This document shows positions 29,676-38,832 of a DNA stretch of 64,000 nt, one piece after another. Made by a program: the position numbers and the translations under genes. The DNA is from Trebonia sp963785645 (GTDB lineage: Bacteria > Actinomycetota > Actinomycetes > Streptosporangiales > Streptosporangiaceae). The notes below the pieces were generated by a model. The model ran no database searches, had not been told where the DNA came from, and saw only the letters and a list, made by a program, of their open reading frames with translations. Position 1 is the first letter of the stretch. Each line of letters opens with the position of its first letter. Location: assembly GCA_963785645.1 (NCBI GenBank), contig CAWAWG010000010.1, forward strand, positions 124,001 to 188,000. Reading direction: 5' to 3'.

Positions 29676-30191
29676 GTGTCGGAACGGGCGCTACGGCACC
29701 GCTGCCGGAGCCTGCTGCGGCAACTGGACGCGCGTCCGCCGCTCGACATCCCGGAAATGTGCGCTCGGCTGGGAACACTGCGGGGCAGGCCGATTTCCCT
29801 GCGGGCGTATCCGCTGCCGTCGTCGGGGCCATTCGGGGTATGGCTGTCGATGCCCGCCGACGACTACATCATCTACCAGGAGCACACCAGCCGTCCGCAC
29901 CAGGCGCACATCATCCTGCACGAACTCGGTCACCTCATCGCGGAGCACCGCAGCGACGAGCAGGGCAACGACGTGCTCCAGATGATTGATACCGGCATCG
30001 ACCCCGCCGCCGTCCGCGGGGCACTGAAACGGACCTCTTACGACAGCGCGGACGAACGCGAGGCCGAGACCGTGGCGACGATCATCCTGGAGTGGGCTTC
30101 GGTGCTTGACCCGCTGGCGTCCCGCTTCTCGTCCACCCGGGCCGGGCAGCGGCTGCAGGGCGGCCTCGGCGACCGGATGGGCTGGCTGTGA
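29676..30191 (+). CDS. ImmA/IrrE-like zinc metallopeptidase
   Basis: About 171 residues from the GTG at 29676, chosen because AGGGGG precedes it by nine bases; an in-frame GTG at 29640 is the alternative. The zinc motif is HELGH in HIILHELGHLIAEH, near residue 88, and a downstream glutamate-rich helix (DEREAETVA) completes the site expected for this family. ImmA/IrrE peptidases cleave repressors on a signal, and an XRE regulator lies opposite at 32581. The stop overlaps the next gene by four bases (GTGA). Length fits the compact actinobacterial versions. Confidence 0.85.
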   Translation: MSERALRHRCRSLLRQLDARPPLDIPEMCARLGTLRGRPISLRAYPLPSSGPFGVWLSMPADDYIIYQEHTSRPHQAHIILHELGHLIAEHRSDEQGNDVLQMIDTGIDPAAVRGALKRTSYDSADEREAETVATIILEWASVLDPLASRFSSTRAGQRLQGGLGDRMGWL

Positions 30192-31309
30192 CCGGCGCCA
30201 GCGTCCTGCAGGGCCTCCTGCTCTACGCGCTGCTCGGCTGGAAGCTGTCCAACCTCGCCAGCGACCGGCGCGACGTGCCGCTGCGCTGGGTGGTGGCCTG
30301 CCTGGGCTGCGCCGCCGTGGCGTACCCGTTCGGGATCTCAGCCCAGCTGCGGCCCGCCTCCCCGGCGACCCCGTGGCTGATGGTCGTCCAGGACGGCTTC
30401 CTGCTTGGCATGGCCTACTCCCTTGACTGCTTCTTCCTCAGCTCCCTGATCGCGGCCGATACCGCGCGGCAGCGCGCCGCCCGTCGCGCGTTCACGCTGG
30501 CCGCGGCGGTGGCCGTCATGGCGGTGGCGGCGGCCTGCACGCCGCGCGGCACGAACATGACCAATCAGTCCGTGCCCGCGGTCGCGGTGCAGTACCTCGC
30601 CCTGGACCTGCCCCTGGCCCTCTTCCTCGTCGACGCCTGGCGCTGGGCGCGGCGCAGCCTTCGCCGAGCCACCGGAGCGCTCGCCGTCGGTCTGCGCCTG
30701 GCGGCGGCCGGTCTCGCCCTGATGATCGTCGGCATGTTCCCGCTGACGGCCATCAGCGTCCTGCGCTGGGCCCGGTTGCCCAGCCCGGCCGCGCTGCTGT
30801 CGGTCGGGGGCGGGACCGCCGTCCTCGGCATCCTCGTGTTCCTCGGCGGAATCTGCTATCCGCCCGCGCGCATGCGACTGGCGGCGGCGCGGACGTGGGC
30901 TCAACACCGCCGCACCTACCATCAGCTCGCTCCCCTGTGGACCGAACTGCACCGCGCGTTCCCGCAAGACGCGCTCGCCCGTGTCCCCTCCACCGGGTGG
31001 CGGGACCGGGTCAGCCCGTGGGGTGTGCACCGGCGCTACTACCGTAGGCTGATCGAGTGCCGCGACGGGCTCGTCCGCATCAGCTCCGGACTCGGCGCGG
31101 ACGACGGCCAGCCGCTCGGCAGCCGGCTCCTCGCCGCGCTGGACAGCCCGTCGGGGGCTGACCGGCCCGGCGACGCCCTGCCCCTCGCCATCCCCGGCAG
31201 CGCCGGGCTCGACGCCGACGCCCGCGAACTCGTCGCGCTCGCGCGCCAGGTCGCCGACGCCCGGTCCCGGCAGCCCGTGAACTCCAGCCCTGGAGGAGAC
31301 AGCAGATGA
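30188..31309 (+). CDS. MAB_1171c/DUF6545-type membrane protein
   Basis: A 373-residue protein with about seven N-terminal membrane helices (to about residue 230) and a cytosolic C-terminal domain containing AQHRRTYHQLAPLWTELHRAFP and WGVHRRYYRRLIECRDGLVRI, the pattern of the MAB_1171c/DUF6545 family. These are listed as putative transporters, but no transport is proven to my knowledge. It overlaps the peptidase upstream and the monooxygenase downstream by four bases each, so all three are translated together. A receptor-like role is inferred from a membrane part joined to a cytosolic domain beside a peptidase and a regulator. Confidence 0.8.
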   Translation: MTGASVLQGLLLYALLGWKLSNLASDRRDVPLRWVVACLGCAAVAYPFGISAQLRPASPATPWLMVVQDGFLLGMAYSLDCFFLSSLIAADTARQRAARRAFTLAAAVAVMAVAAACTPRGTNMTNQSVPAVAVQYLALDLPLALFLVDAWRWARRSLRRATGALAVGLRLAAAGLALMIVGMFPLTAISVLRWARLPSPAALLSVGGGTAVLGILVFLGGICYPPARMRLAAARTWAQHRRTYHQLAPLWTELHRAFPQDALARVPSTGWRDRVSPWGVHRRYYRRLIECRDGLVRISSGLGADDGQPLGSRLLAALDSPSGADRPGDALPLAIPGSAGLDADARELVALARQVADARSRQPVNSSPGGDSR

Positions 31310-32463
31310 GGGTGCTGATCGCCGGGGCCAGCGTCGCCGGCCCCGCCACCGCGATCGCCCTGCATAAGGCAGGAATAGCCTCCGTGCTTTACGAGGGCCG
31401 TCCCGAGGACACCACGGAGGCCGGCGCATTCGTGACGATCGCCGCCAACGGCCAGGACGCCTTGCACGCGATCGACGCCCACGGGCCCGTCCTCGACGCG
31501 TCCTTCCCCGCCAGCCGGCTGATGATCTTCGACCCGGCCGGGACCGAGGTCGCCGACATTCCCCTCGACCGCAACCAACCGGGCCCGCGGACCATCACCA
31601 GGTCCCTGCTGACCTCGGTTCTCCGCCGGGAAGCGGCCGCCCGCGGTGTCCCTGTCATCTACGGCAAGCGGCTCACCGGCGCGGCCCGCAGCGGTGCTTC
31701 CGGGCAACCCGGGGCCGGGGTCCGCGTGTCCTTCGCTGACGGCTCGCACGCCGACGGGGACGTCCTCGTCGGCGCGGACGGCATCCACTCCCTGGTCCGT
31801 ACCGCCATCGACCCGGCCGCCCCTGATCTCCGCTACACCGGCCTCATGATCGCCTGCGGCTACGCCGATACCGCGATCGCTGACCCCGACTGCTATCACA
31901 TGATCCACGGCAGCCAGGCGTTCCTTGGCCACACGACCGGCCCGGACGGGCGCGCCTGGTGGTTCGCGCGCGTCCCCGGCCCCGAGCTCACCCAGCAGGA
32001 CCTGGCCGCGCCCGCCGCCTGGTGGCGGGACCGGCTCGCGGACGCGTTCGCGGCCGACCGCACGCCCGCGGCCGCGCTCATCCGGACTACCAGCGCTCCC
32101 ATCACCGTCACGAGCGCCTACGACATCCCCGCCCTGCCCACCTGGCGGAGCGACGCGATGACGGTCATCGGCGACGCCGCCCACGCCGCGTCCCCGTCCA
32201 CCGCCCAGGGCGCCTCCATGGCCCTCGAAGACGCCGTCGTCCTCGCTCAGTGCCTGCGCGACATGCCCGCCGTCCCCGATGCTCTCGCGCTTTTCGAGAA
32301 ACTCCGTCGCGACCGGGTCGAACGCATCGTCGCGGCCGGCGTCGGCACCGGGAATCCCGCACCGCAGAAACCGTCGTCAGGACCCCGGCGCGGCAATCCG
32401 ACACAATGGCTATTCGGCCACCACATCGACTGGGACACAAGTGTCGCCGGCACCGGCTCTTGA
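31306..32463 (+). CDS. FAD-dependent monooxygenase (PHBH fold)
   Basis: A 385-residue group A flavin monooxygenase. The FAD dinucleotide motif GASVAGPATAIAL is at the N-terminus. The DG motif appears as VGADGIHSLVR near residue 160, and GDAAHAASPSTAQGASMALEDA near 290. Such enzymes hydroxylate aromatic or small organic substrates with NAD(P)H. The ATG overlaps the membrane protein stop (ATGA), making it the last gene of the cassette. Its substrate may be a signal molecule sensed or modified by the cassette (inference). Confidence 0.88.
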   Translation: MRVLIAGASVAGPATAIALHKAGIASVLYEGRPEDTTEAGAFVTIAANGQDALHAIDAHGPVLDASFPASRLMIFDPAGTEVADIPLDRNQPGPRTITRSLLTSVLRREAAARGVPVIYGKRLTGAARSGASGQPGAGVRVSFADGSHADGDVLVGADGIHSLVRTAIDPAAPDLRYTGLMIACGYADTAIADPDCYHMIHGSQAFLGHTTGPDGRAWWFARVPGPELTQQDLAAPAAWWRDRLADAFAADRTPAAALIRTTSAPITVTSAYDIPALPTWRSDAMTVIGDAAHAASPSTAQGASMALEDAVVLAQCLRDMPAVPDALALFEKLRRDRVERIVAAGVGTGNPAPQKPSSGPRRGNPTQWLFGHHIDWDTSVAGTGS

Positions 32464-32580
32464 CCTTTGCCGCCAACGTGGACGGTGGCGCGCGCCGGCC
32501 ATCATCCGTCGGCCGGACTAGGAGAACGGCTCATCCCGGTCGCAGCGATGATCCCCTGGCTGTCGATGCTCCGCTGGCTT

Positions 32581-33009
32581 TCAATTCGGGGACGCACCGG
32601 AGTCGTGGCCGTCCGCCGGCAGTCCTTCCTCGGCGCGGATCCGCTCGATGATGTCCCGCAGTGTCTCCAAGGCGCTCGGCGACAGGTCCGCGGCGCGCAG
32701 CGCGATCTTGGACACACCGGCATCCGCGAGGGCCGCCAGGTGCGCGAATCGCTGGTCGATGCCGCGGGCAACGGCGGGATCGCTGAAATAGTCGATCGGG
32801 ACACCGAATACCTGGGCGAGAGCACGGGCCATCTCCAGCGACGGCGCGTGCTTGTTGGCGCGCAACTGCCCGATGTACTGCGGCGTGCACCGCACCCCGC
32901 TGGCTCGGACCGCCTCGGCCAGTTCATGGTTGGTGTAGGGCGGACGGCCGCGACGATGGACAATGTCGATGAGATGGTTCAGCTGGTCGCCGAACGGTTG
33001 CGCGGACAG
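32581..33009 (-). CDS. XRE-family HTH regulator, start unclear
   Basis: About 142 residues. Helix-turn-helix: YTNHELAEAVRASG then TPQYIGQLRANKHAPS, followed by ALAQVFGVPIDYFSD, a typical XRE layout, and a helical tail. The frame has no ATG, GTG or TTG before the helix. AGGGGG lies six bases before a CTG at 33009, which would begin just ahead of FGDQLNHLIDIVH, the family's usual opening. So CTG initiation or a mutated/miscalled start is likely. It is convergent with the peptidase-membrane-monooxygenase cassette and a plausible target of the peptidase. TATAAAAT on the minus strand near 33083 may be its -10 element. Confidence 0.75.
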   Translation of the reverse strand: MSAQPFGDQLNHLIDIVHRRGRPPYTNHELAEAVRASGVRCTPQYIGQLRANKHAPSLEMARALAQVFGVPIDYFSDPAVARGIDQRFAHLAALADAGVSKIALRAADLSPSALETLRDIIERIRAEEGLPADGHDSGASPN

Positions 33010-33217
33010 TTCCGTCCCCCTCGTCGGGTCCGATGCGTGCCGCCACGCGCCCGGGAAGACGCCACGCGAAGAGTTATTTTATACTGACCGGCACTGATCG
33101 ATATAGCGCAAATTCGCTTCTCGTTTACGTTCGCGGGAAGCTGTTGACAGAGCAATCCACTCGGGGTCGGCTGGCTCGGCGATCCGGGTAAGCACCCAAC
33201 TGCGGCAAGGATGACTG

Positions 33218-34180
33218 ATGCCCGGCGCGCTGGATCCACAGACTCCGGGGAAGATCGAGAAATACCTGGACGAAGCCCTCCGGGTGATTCAGCGGAAGGC
33301 CCTGTACAGCGCAAGCGTGGACTGGGAGGCCGTTCACGCAGAGGCCAGTGAGACCGCGGCGCGGTCCCGGAGCTACGCCGGCACGCACCGGTTGCTGTAC
33401 CGGGTACTGCGGGAGGCCGGCGGCAAGCACAGCCACATGGCGCTGTCGTATCGCCTTCCCGGCGACGCAGAGCGGGCCGCGGCAGCCGGTGCCGGGACAA
33501 CACCGGCGGAGGGTTCCGGATCCCCGTTGCTTCCGCAGGGCAGGCTCGTCGAAGGCGCCGCGTATCTCAGTCTGCCGCGCCTGTCCAGGACGTCCGGGGG
33601 TCCGCTGCTGGCGCGCCGCTACGTCACCGCGGGCAGTCGCCTGGTCGGCGGGCTCGCCGCGCCCCGGCCGCGCGGCTGGATCGTGGACCTGCGGGAGAAC
33701 ACCGGCGGCAACATGTGGCCGATGATCGCCGCCGTCGCCGGCCTGCTGGACCGCGGGGTCCTCGGCCACTTCCTCCTGCCCGACGGCCAGAGTCGAGCGT
33801 GGTGGCTCCGTCGGCGGTATATCAGCCTGGGAGACAAGCCGATGGCTCGCGTCCACGGCCGCCCGCACCGCCGGGACCAGGCCCCGCTCGCGGTCCTCAT
33901 CTCCGCTCGTACGGCGAGCGCCGGGGAAGCGGCCCTGGTCGCCCTCCAGACACAGTCGCCGACGCGGACCTTCGGAACCGCGACCGCCGGGATGACGACC
34001 GGCAACATCACTCACATGCTGCCCGACGGAACACGGCTCATGATCAGCACGTGTCACTACGCTGACGCGGCCGGCCAGCTGATCAGCGGCTCGATCCAGC
34101 CCGACGAACCGGCCGGCCCCGGCAACGACGACAACGCGCTGGCGCAGGCCCTGGCCTGGATCGCTGGGGAAGCACGGTAA
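33218..34180 (+). CDS. S41-family serine peptidase
   Basis: A 320-residue peptidase of the C-terminal-processing/tricorn-core group. The catalytic domain shows WIVDLRENTGGNMWPM and the nucleophile region ISARTASAGEAALV, with FGTATAGMTTGN after it. A short helical N-terminus (LDEALRVIQRKALYS) precedes it. No PDZ domain and no signal peptide are evident, so it may be cytosolic. AAGG eight bases before the ATG supports the start. It is divergent from the XRE regulator, sharing a 200-base control region. Substrate unknown. Confidence 0.85.
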   Translation: MPGALDPQTPGKIEKYLDEALRVIQRKALYSASVDWEAVHAEASETAARSRSYAGTHRLLYRVLREAGGKHSHMALSYRLPGDAERAAAAGAGTTPAEGSGSPLLPQGRLVEGAAYLSLPRLSRTSGGPLLARRYVTAGSRLVGGLAAPRPRGWIVDLRENTGGNMWPMIAAVAGLLDRGVLGHFLLPDGQSRAWWLRRRYISLGDKPMARVHGRPHRRDQAPLAVLISARTASAGEAALVALQTQSPTRTFGTATAGMTTGNITHMLPDGTRLMISTCHYADAAGQLISGSIQPDEPAGPGNDDNALAQALAWIAGEAR

Positions 34181-34405
34181 CCGGTTGGAGCGCTCCGGTC
34201 GCATTTGTCGGGTCAGGTTCCCGGGCACCATGGGATGACTCACGGTTCTTCTGGTCTTCTGGCCGCGAGCGATCCCGATAATCCCAATTGATTTAATGGA
34301 TAATGTACATTCTGAACGCAGGCCGCTTCCCCGCGCTGTCAACCGGTCCTCCCCCCGCGGGGAATGCCGCAGCGATCTACGATGGCCTCAAGGAGGCAGA
34401 TGCTC

Positions 34406-35260
34406 ATGGAGCTGGGGCGATACGGCGTCTTCGGGCGCACCGCGATGCTGACGACCGAGCGGGTCCGCTTGCTGGAATCGCTCGGGTACGGGACGGTGTG
34501 GGAGGGGGGCTCGCCGCCGGCCGAACTGTCGCACGCCGAGGCACTCTTGGAAGCGACGACCACCCTCAAGGTCGCGACCGGCATTGTCAACGTCTGGACG
34601 GCTGACGCCGTTGCGGTGGCCCGCTCGTATCACCGCATCGAGGCCGCCTACCCCGGACGGTTCCTGCTCGGCATCGGGATTGGCCATCCCGAGTCCACCG
34701 CGATCTATCAGTCGCCGTACCAGACTCTGGTGAACTACCTCGACGTCCTTGATGCCGAGGGCGTGCCGGCCGAGCGGCGGGTGCTGGCCGCGCTCGGGCC
34801 GAGGGTCCTGCGGCTGGCGGCGGAGCGCACGGCAGGCGCGCACCCCTATCTGATCACGCCCGAGCACACTCTTCGCGCCCGCGAGATTCTCGGCCCGGGC
34901 AAGCTCCTGGCGCCCGAGCAGCGGGTCGTCCTGGAAAAGGATCCCACCCGCGCGCTGGACCTCGGACGCGCGTCGGTGCGGCGGTACCTGCGGCTGACGA
35001 ACTACACGTCGAACCTGCAGCGGCTCGGCTTCAGCGAGCAGGATGTCTCCGGCGACGGCAGCGACCGCCTGATCGAAGCGCTCGTCGTCTCCGGCGACGA
35101 CACCGAGATCAGGCAGCGCTTCGAAGCCCACCTCCAGGCCGGCGCGGACCACGTGGCCATCCAGCTGATCACCGATTCAGACGCCGACCTAGACGCTGGC
35201 TTCCACCAACTCGCCGACCTGCTGGTCATTCCCGCTCCCGACCACCCGAGCGGCAGCTAA
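34406..35260 (+). CDS. F420-dependent LLM-class oxidoreductase
   Basis: About 284 residues of the luciferase-like monooxygenase fold using F420: MELGRYGVF, ESLGYGTVWEGG, LKVATGIVNVW and the glycine-rich FLLGIGIGHPES match the TIGR03620-like group. AAGGAGG is nine bases before the ATG at 34406; another ATG at 34400 lies only three bases from it. It is followed by a clear terminator. Use of F420 agrees with an actinobacterial host. Substrate unknown. Confidence 0.85.
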   Translation: MELGRYGVFGRTAMLTTERVRLLESLGYGTVWEGGSPPAELSHAEALLEATTTLKVATGIVNVWTADAVAVARSYHRIEAAYPGRFLLGIGIGHPESTAIYQSPYQTLVNYLDVLDAEGVPAERRVLAALGPRVLRLAAERTAGAHPYLITPEHTLRAREILGPGKLLAPEQRVVLEKDPTRALDLGRASVRRYLRLTNYTSNLQRLGFSEQDVSGDGSDRLIEALVVSGDDTEIRQRFEAHLQAGADHVAIQLITDSDADLDAGFHQLADLLVIPAPDHPSGS

Positions 35261-35284
35261 CGCCCACCCGACTCCAACACGCCA

Positions 35285-35326
35285 GAAGCCAGCCCGCTAA
35301 CCGCTAGCGGACTGGCTTCCTTGTTT
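35285..35326 (+). terminator. rho-independent terminator after the LLM gene
   Basis: Stem GAAGCCAG/CTGGCTTC plus inner CCGCTA/TAGCGG, with one mismatched pair, five-base loop, then CTTGTTT. It begins 24 bases after the stop at 35260. Confidence 0.8.
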
Positions 35327-35347
35327 CCGGAGGTTTACCTCTGTGGA

Positions 35348-35376
35348 GTCGACTATGCACATGTATGGTCGACTAT
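35348..35376. repeat. GTCGACTAT direct repeat, 20-bp spacing
   Basis: GTCGACTAT occurs at 35348-35356 and 35368-35376, exactly two helical turns apart. The 12-base word GTATGGTCGACT at 35363 recurs inverted at 38558-38569, on the far side of the TPR/aldolase genes. Probably binding sites for one regulator. Confidence 0.5.
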
Positions 35377-35785
35377 CATCGGATGATCCGCCGTGGAAGG
35401 AGACACCGTTGACAGCGTGGCGCACGCCAACCATCTCACAGCGGACATGCACCGAGTTGGGTAGGGACAAGGCCAGGAAGATCGGGCGGGATTTCACACC
35501 GAACTCTATCGTCAGGAACTTAGGAAACCGCCGTGCCTGGAGATGCAGCTTGTTCTTCGCGGCCAGTGCACCAGCAGTAGCTCCTAGGACGTAGGGCCAT
35601 TTCGTGCTCCACAAAAGCCCCCATAAAGGGACAGCTACTCGTTAGTAATGGCCCTATGTCATCAGCGAAGACCGAAGTGGGCTCCATAGCCGACCCCTGA
35701 CTTCCTACTTCCGCGCTCCCCTGACCCGCTGGGCCGTGGCCTCCGGGGCATACTCACGTTGATTGTCTGAGCGGAGGATGAGAGC

Positions 35786-37137
35786 GTGGCTACTACTTAC
35801 GACGACCGCTGGGGTGTCCCGGTGCGGGCGGGCGACGGGGCCGCCGTCCTGCTGCTCGACCAGGCGATCGAGGATCTTGTGGCGCTGGCCGGGGATCCGG
35901 CGGGCGGTGCGGAAGCCGCGATCGCGGCCGACGGCGAGCTGGCGCTCGCCCGGATCTACCGCGCCTACCTGTCGCTCTACGCGACCACGGCGGAGGGAAT
36001 CGCCGAGGCCGGCGCGCTCATCAAGCCGCTCGAGGCCGAGGCGGGAACCCGACCGCTCCCCGCGCGCGAGCGGCATCACCTGGCCGCGGCCCGGGCATGG
36101 GCCGACGGCGACTGGCGGGCGGCAACCCGCGCGCTTGAGCGCGCCCTAGTGGCCAACCCGCGCGACCTGCTGGCACTCAAGGTGGCCCAGGACCTTTACT
36201 TCTTCCTCGGCAACCGGCTGGAACTGCGGGATGTCGCGGCGCGGGTGCTTCCCGCCTGGCCGCCGAGCGACCCGGCCTGGGGATTCGTACAGGGCATCTG
36301 GGCGTTCGGCCTGGAAGAAAACGGGGACTACCGGGCTGCGGAGGTCGCGGCGGGGAACGCGCTCGCCCGCAACCCCAGGGACGTGTGGGGAGTGCACGCG
36401 CTGGCGCACGTCTTCGAGATGGAGGGGCGCCATGAGCCCGGGCGTGTCCTTCCTGTCCTCCTCGCTCGCCTGACTGGGAACACAGCTACTTCGCGGTGCA
36501 CAACTGGTGGCATCTCGGGCTGTACCTGCTCGAGCTGGGCCGGGCCGCTGACGCGCTCGCGCTGTACCACGAGCAGGTCCGCGCGGCGCAGGTCGACCGA
36601 GTGGCTGGACATCGTCGACGCGGCGGCGCTGCTGTGGCGGCTGTCGCTCTACGGAACCGACGTCGCCGCCCCCGCCGCCGCCCTCGCGGCCGACATCTCC
36701 GACCTGGTGGACGTCCCCGTCTATCTCTTCAACGACTGGCACGCGGTCATGACCTTCGGGCTGGCAGGCGATGACGCCCGGGTCGGCCGCATCGCTCGAC
36801 GCGAACAGGCAGCCTCGACCGGCGCCGCCAGCAGGCAGGCGGCGGACCGGGCCGGGCTCCGCCTGCTAGAGGGCTTCGCGGCATTCGCCGCCGGCGAGCC
36901 GGAGGCACGGCCGGACCGGCTGATCGACATCAGGCCGGAGGCGCACGCGGTCGGCGGCAGTCACGCACAGCGCGACGTGATCGACCTGACGCTGATCGCC
37001 GCCGCCACCCGGTCCGGGCAGACGGCCCTGACCCGTGCCCTGGTCGCCGAGCGGACAGCCCGCAAGCCGCCGCTGCACCCTCGGCCCGTGCCCTGGTGCT
37101 GGCCAACGGCGGCAACGACACCTGGCTCGCCTGGTAG
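35786..37137 (+). CDS. TTC38-like tetratricopeptide protein, four frameshifts
   Basis: About 450 residues. The order LYATTAEGIAEA, RERHHLAAARAWADGDW, LVANPRDLLALKVAQDLYFFLG, WGVHALAHVFEMEGR, HNWWHLGLYLLELGR and EWLDIVDAAALLWRL matches the TTC38-type TPR family, whose function is poorly known. GGAGG nine bases before the GTG at 35786 decides the start. One-base breaks fall near 36445, 36478, 36592 and 37070, and the reconstructed end is GNDTWLAW at TAG 37135. The first three behave as single inserted bases that together restore the frame. Confidence 0.75.
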
Positions 37138-37344
37138 AGGAAGGGGAAGGGGAACTACCGCCCTCGCCGGGCTTCATCGATAAGGATCTGTCATCGGATC
37201 CGAGCAGAGATCGTCATTAGACGGCTCCATCATATTCCCACTATTCTGATAGGTATAGCAGGAAATATCCCTGGCCACACGAGCGTGCCAGTCCCCGGTC
37301 TGCCGCCGCTTTCGCCCGCACCGGGCCCCACCTCGGAGGGAAAG

Positions 37345-38167
37345 ATGAGCATCACCGCCCCGTCCGGCCGTCGGCCGGGCATCGCGAGCCAGTTCCAGGA
37401 CAACCCGCTGCGCATCGACGAGCAGCGGCTGCGGCCAGATCCGTCCAACCCGGACCCGGAGGCCGAGCGGCTGCACCGCAAGCGGCAGCTGGCGGCGGCC
37501 TTCCGCGTCTTCGCGAAGTTCGGCTTCAACCTCGGCGCCTCCGGGCACATCACCGCCCGCGACCCCGAGCTGGCCGACCACTTCTGGATCAACCCGCTCG
37601 CGGTGCCCTTCGGCCGGATCCGGGTCTCCGACCTGCAGCTGGTCAGTCCGGCCGGGGAGATCGTGATCGGGGACCAGCCGATCAACACAGCCGCGTTCTC
37701 CATCCACTCCCAGCTTCACGCGGCGCGGCCCGATGTCGATAGCGGCGGCGCACGCGCACGCGGTGTACGGCAAGGCGTGGTCGACGCTCGGCCGCCTGCT
37801 CGACCCGCTCACCCAGGACGCGTGCGCCTTCTACGGCAGCCACTCGCTGTACGCCGACTTCAACGGCGTCGTGCTCGACGAAGCCGAGGGCAAGCGCGTG
37901 GCCGCGGCGCTCGGCCCCAACAAGGCCGTGATCCTGCAGAACCACGGGTTCCTCACCGTCGGGCGCTCGGTCGAGGAGGCGGCCTGGCTGTTCATCACCG
38001 CCGACCAGACCGCGCACGCCCAGCTGCTCGCCGAGGCCGCCGGCACCCCCAAGCTGATCCGGCCCGAGATCGCCGCACCACTCGGCCGCGAGCGCGCCTA
38101 CGGCGGCTTCAGCTTCCGCCCGTACTACGATGAGATCGTGACCGAGCAGCCCGACCTCCTGGACTGA
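37345..38167 (+). CDS. class II aldolase/adducin-family protein, one frameshift
   Basis: About 273 residues. Zinc ligands of class II aldolases are visible as AHAHAVYGKAWS and a later LQNHGFLTVG. FNLGASGHITAR at the front is the usual substrate-phosphate region. An extra base near 37735 breaks the frame between HAARPDV and the AHAH motif. GGAGGG five bases before the ATG at 37345 supports the start. It stands alone after the TPR gene. Substrate unknown; related proteins act on sugar phosphates or oxo-acids. Confidence 0.83.
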
Positions 38168-38179
38168 GGGCCGGGGTGA

Positions 38180-38395
38180 CCGCTCGAACTGTTCACCGAC
38201 GACTCGTTCAAGCGGTCGATCCAGGACGAGACCGGCATCAGGCCGCAGTGGGCGGCCGAAGCCTTCACCGACCTGGACGAGGACGTGCGGCAGTCCATCG
38301 CCAGGATCACGGCCAGCCCCTTCATCCCGCACAAGGACGCGGTCCGCGGCTTCGTCTTCGACGTGGCGACCGGCAAACTCAACGAGGTCGCCTAG
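38180..38395 (+). pseudogene. beta-carbonic anhydrase C-terminal remnant
   Basis: Following a TGA at 38177 the frame reads LFTDDSFKRSIQDETG, AAEAFTDLDEDVRQSIARI, SPFIPHKDAVRGFVFDV and ends at TAG 38393. This matches the last third of beta-class carbonic anhydrases. The catalytic half with the zinc Cys-Asp-Arg and His-x2-Cys parts is absent and there is no start codon. A decayed gene, left after deletion or rearrangement at the aldolase end. Confidence 0.75.
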
Positions 38396-38832
38396 CCGGA
38401 CCGCATGCTCCCGCGGCTCGGCTCAGGTACTCGCGGGAGTTCCTCCCACGCGGGCTTCCGCTTGCGCCGTGCTGCCATGACTCCCATCTCCCATCGCTCC
38501 TATCACCAGTATGCCATAGCTGGCATCACACGTGAACTAACGTTTACTTATGTACACAGTCGACCATACTCGACTAATGGACCCTCGCGCATGAGAAATC
38601 AGAAAATTAGGTAGCACTCGAAACTCTGCCCCAAAGAACGGGCACCCGGGCTTTGACTTTCACCTAGGTTGCGTAAGTCAACAGCATGTAACTCCTCTCG
38701 CCAGAAGTAGACACAATTGCCATACTTCGATCTAGTAGCATCACATTGACAACTAAATCACCTTGTTTACTAGAGATATCGAAGGCGCGTCACCAGCGCG
38801 TCATCGATCGAGAGGACCGAGGGAAGCTGACC
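38396..38832. other. 437-bp AT-richer intergenic region
   Basis: No gene supported. Contains AGTCGACCATAC at 38558-38569, inverted relative to 35363-35374, and a candidate promoter at 38746. AT content is higher than the flanks. Confidence 0.5.
38746..38774 (+). promoter_or_regulatory. putative promoter of the peptide ABC operon
   Basis: TTGACA at 38746-38751, 17-base spacer and ACTAGA at 38769-38774, about 60 bases upstream of the solute-binding protein start. The -35 is ideal and the -10 weaker. Confidence 0.45.

Larger units (their letters stand above)
35261..35785. other. 525-bp gap with repeats, no gene seen
   Basis: Holds the terminator at 35285, the GTCGACTAT pair at 35348-35376 and a ten-base inverted repeat (TAGGGCCATT at 35592, AATGGCCCTA at 35647). 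Open frames here are short and not protein-like. Confidence 0.5.

Noticed and set aside
35343..35594. 83-codon plus-strand frame considered as a GntR-like or XRE protein
   Set aside because: No helix-turn-helix pattern and no ribosome site; overlaps repeat sequences.
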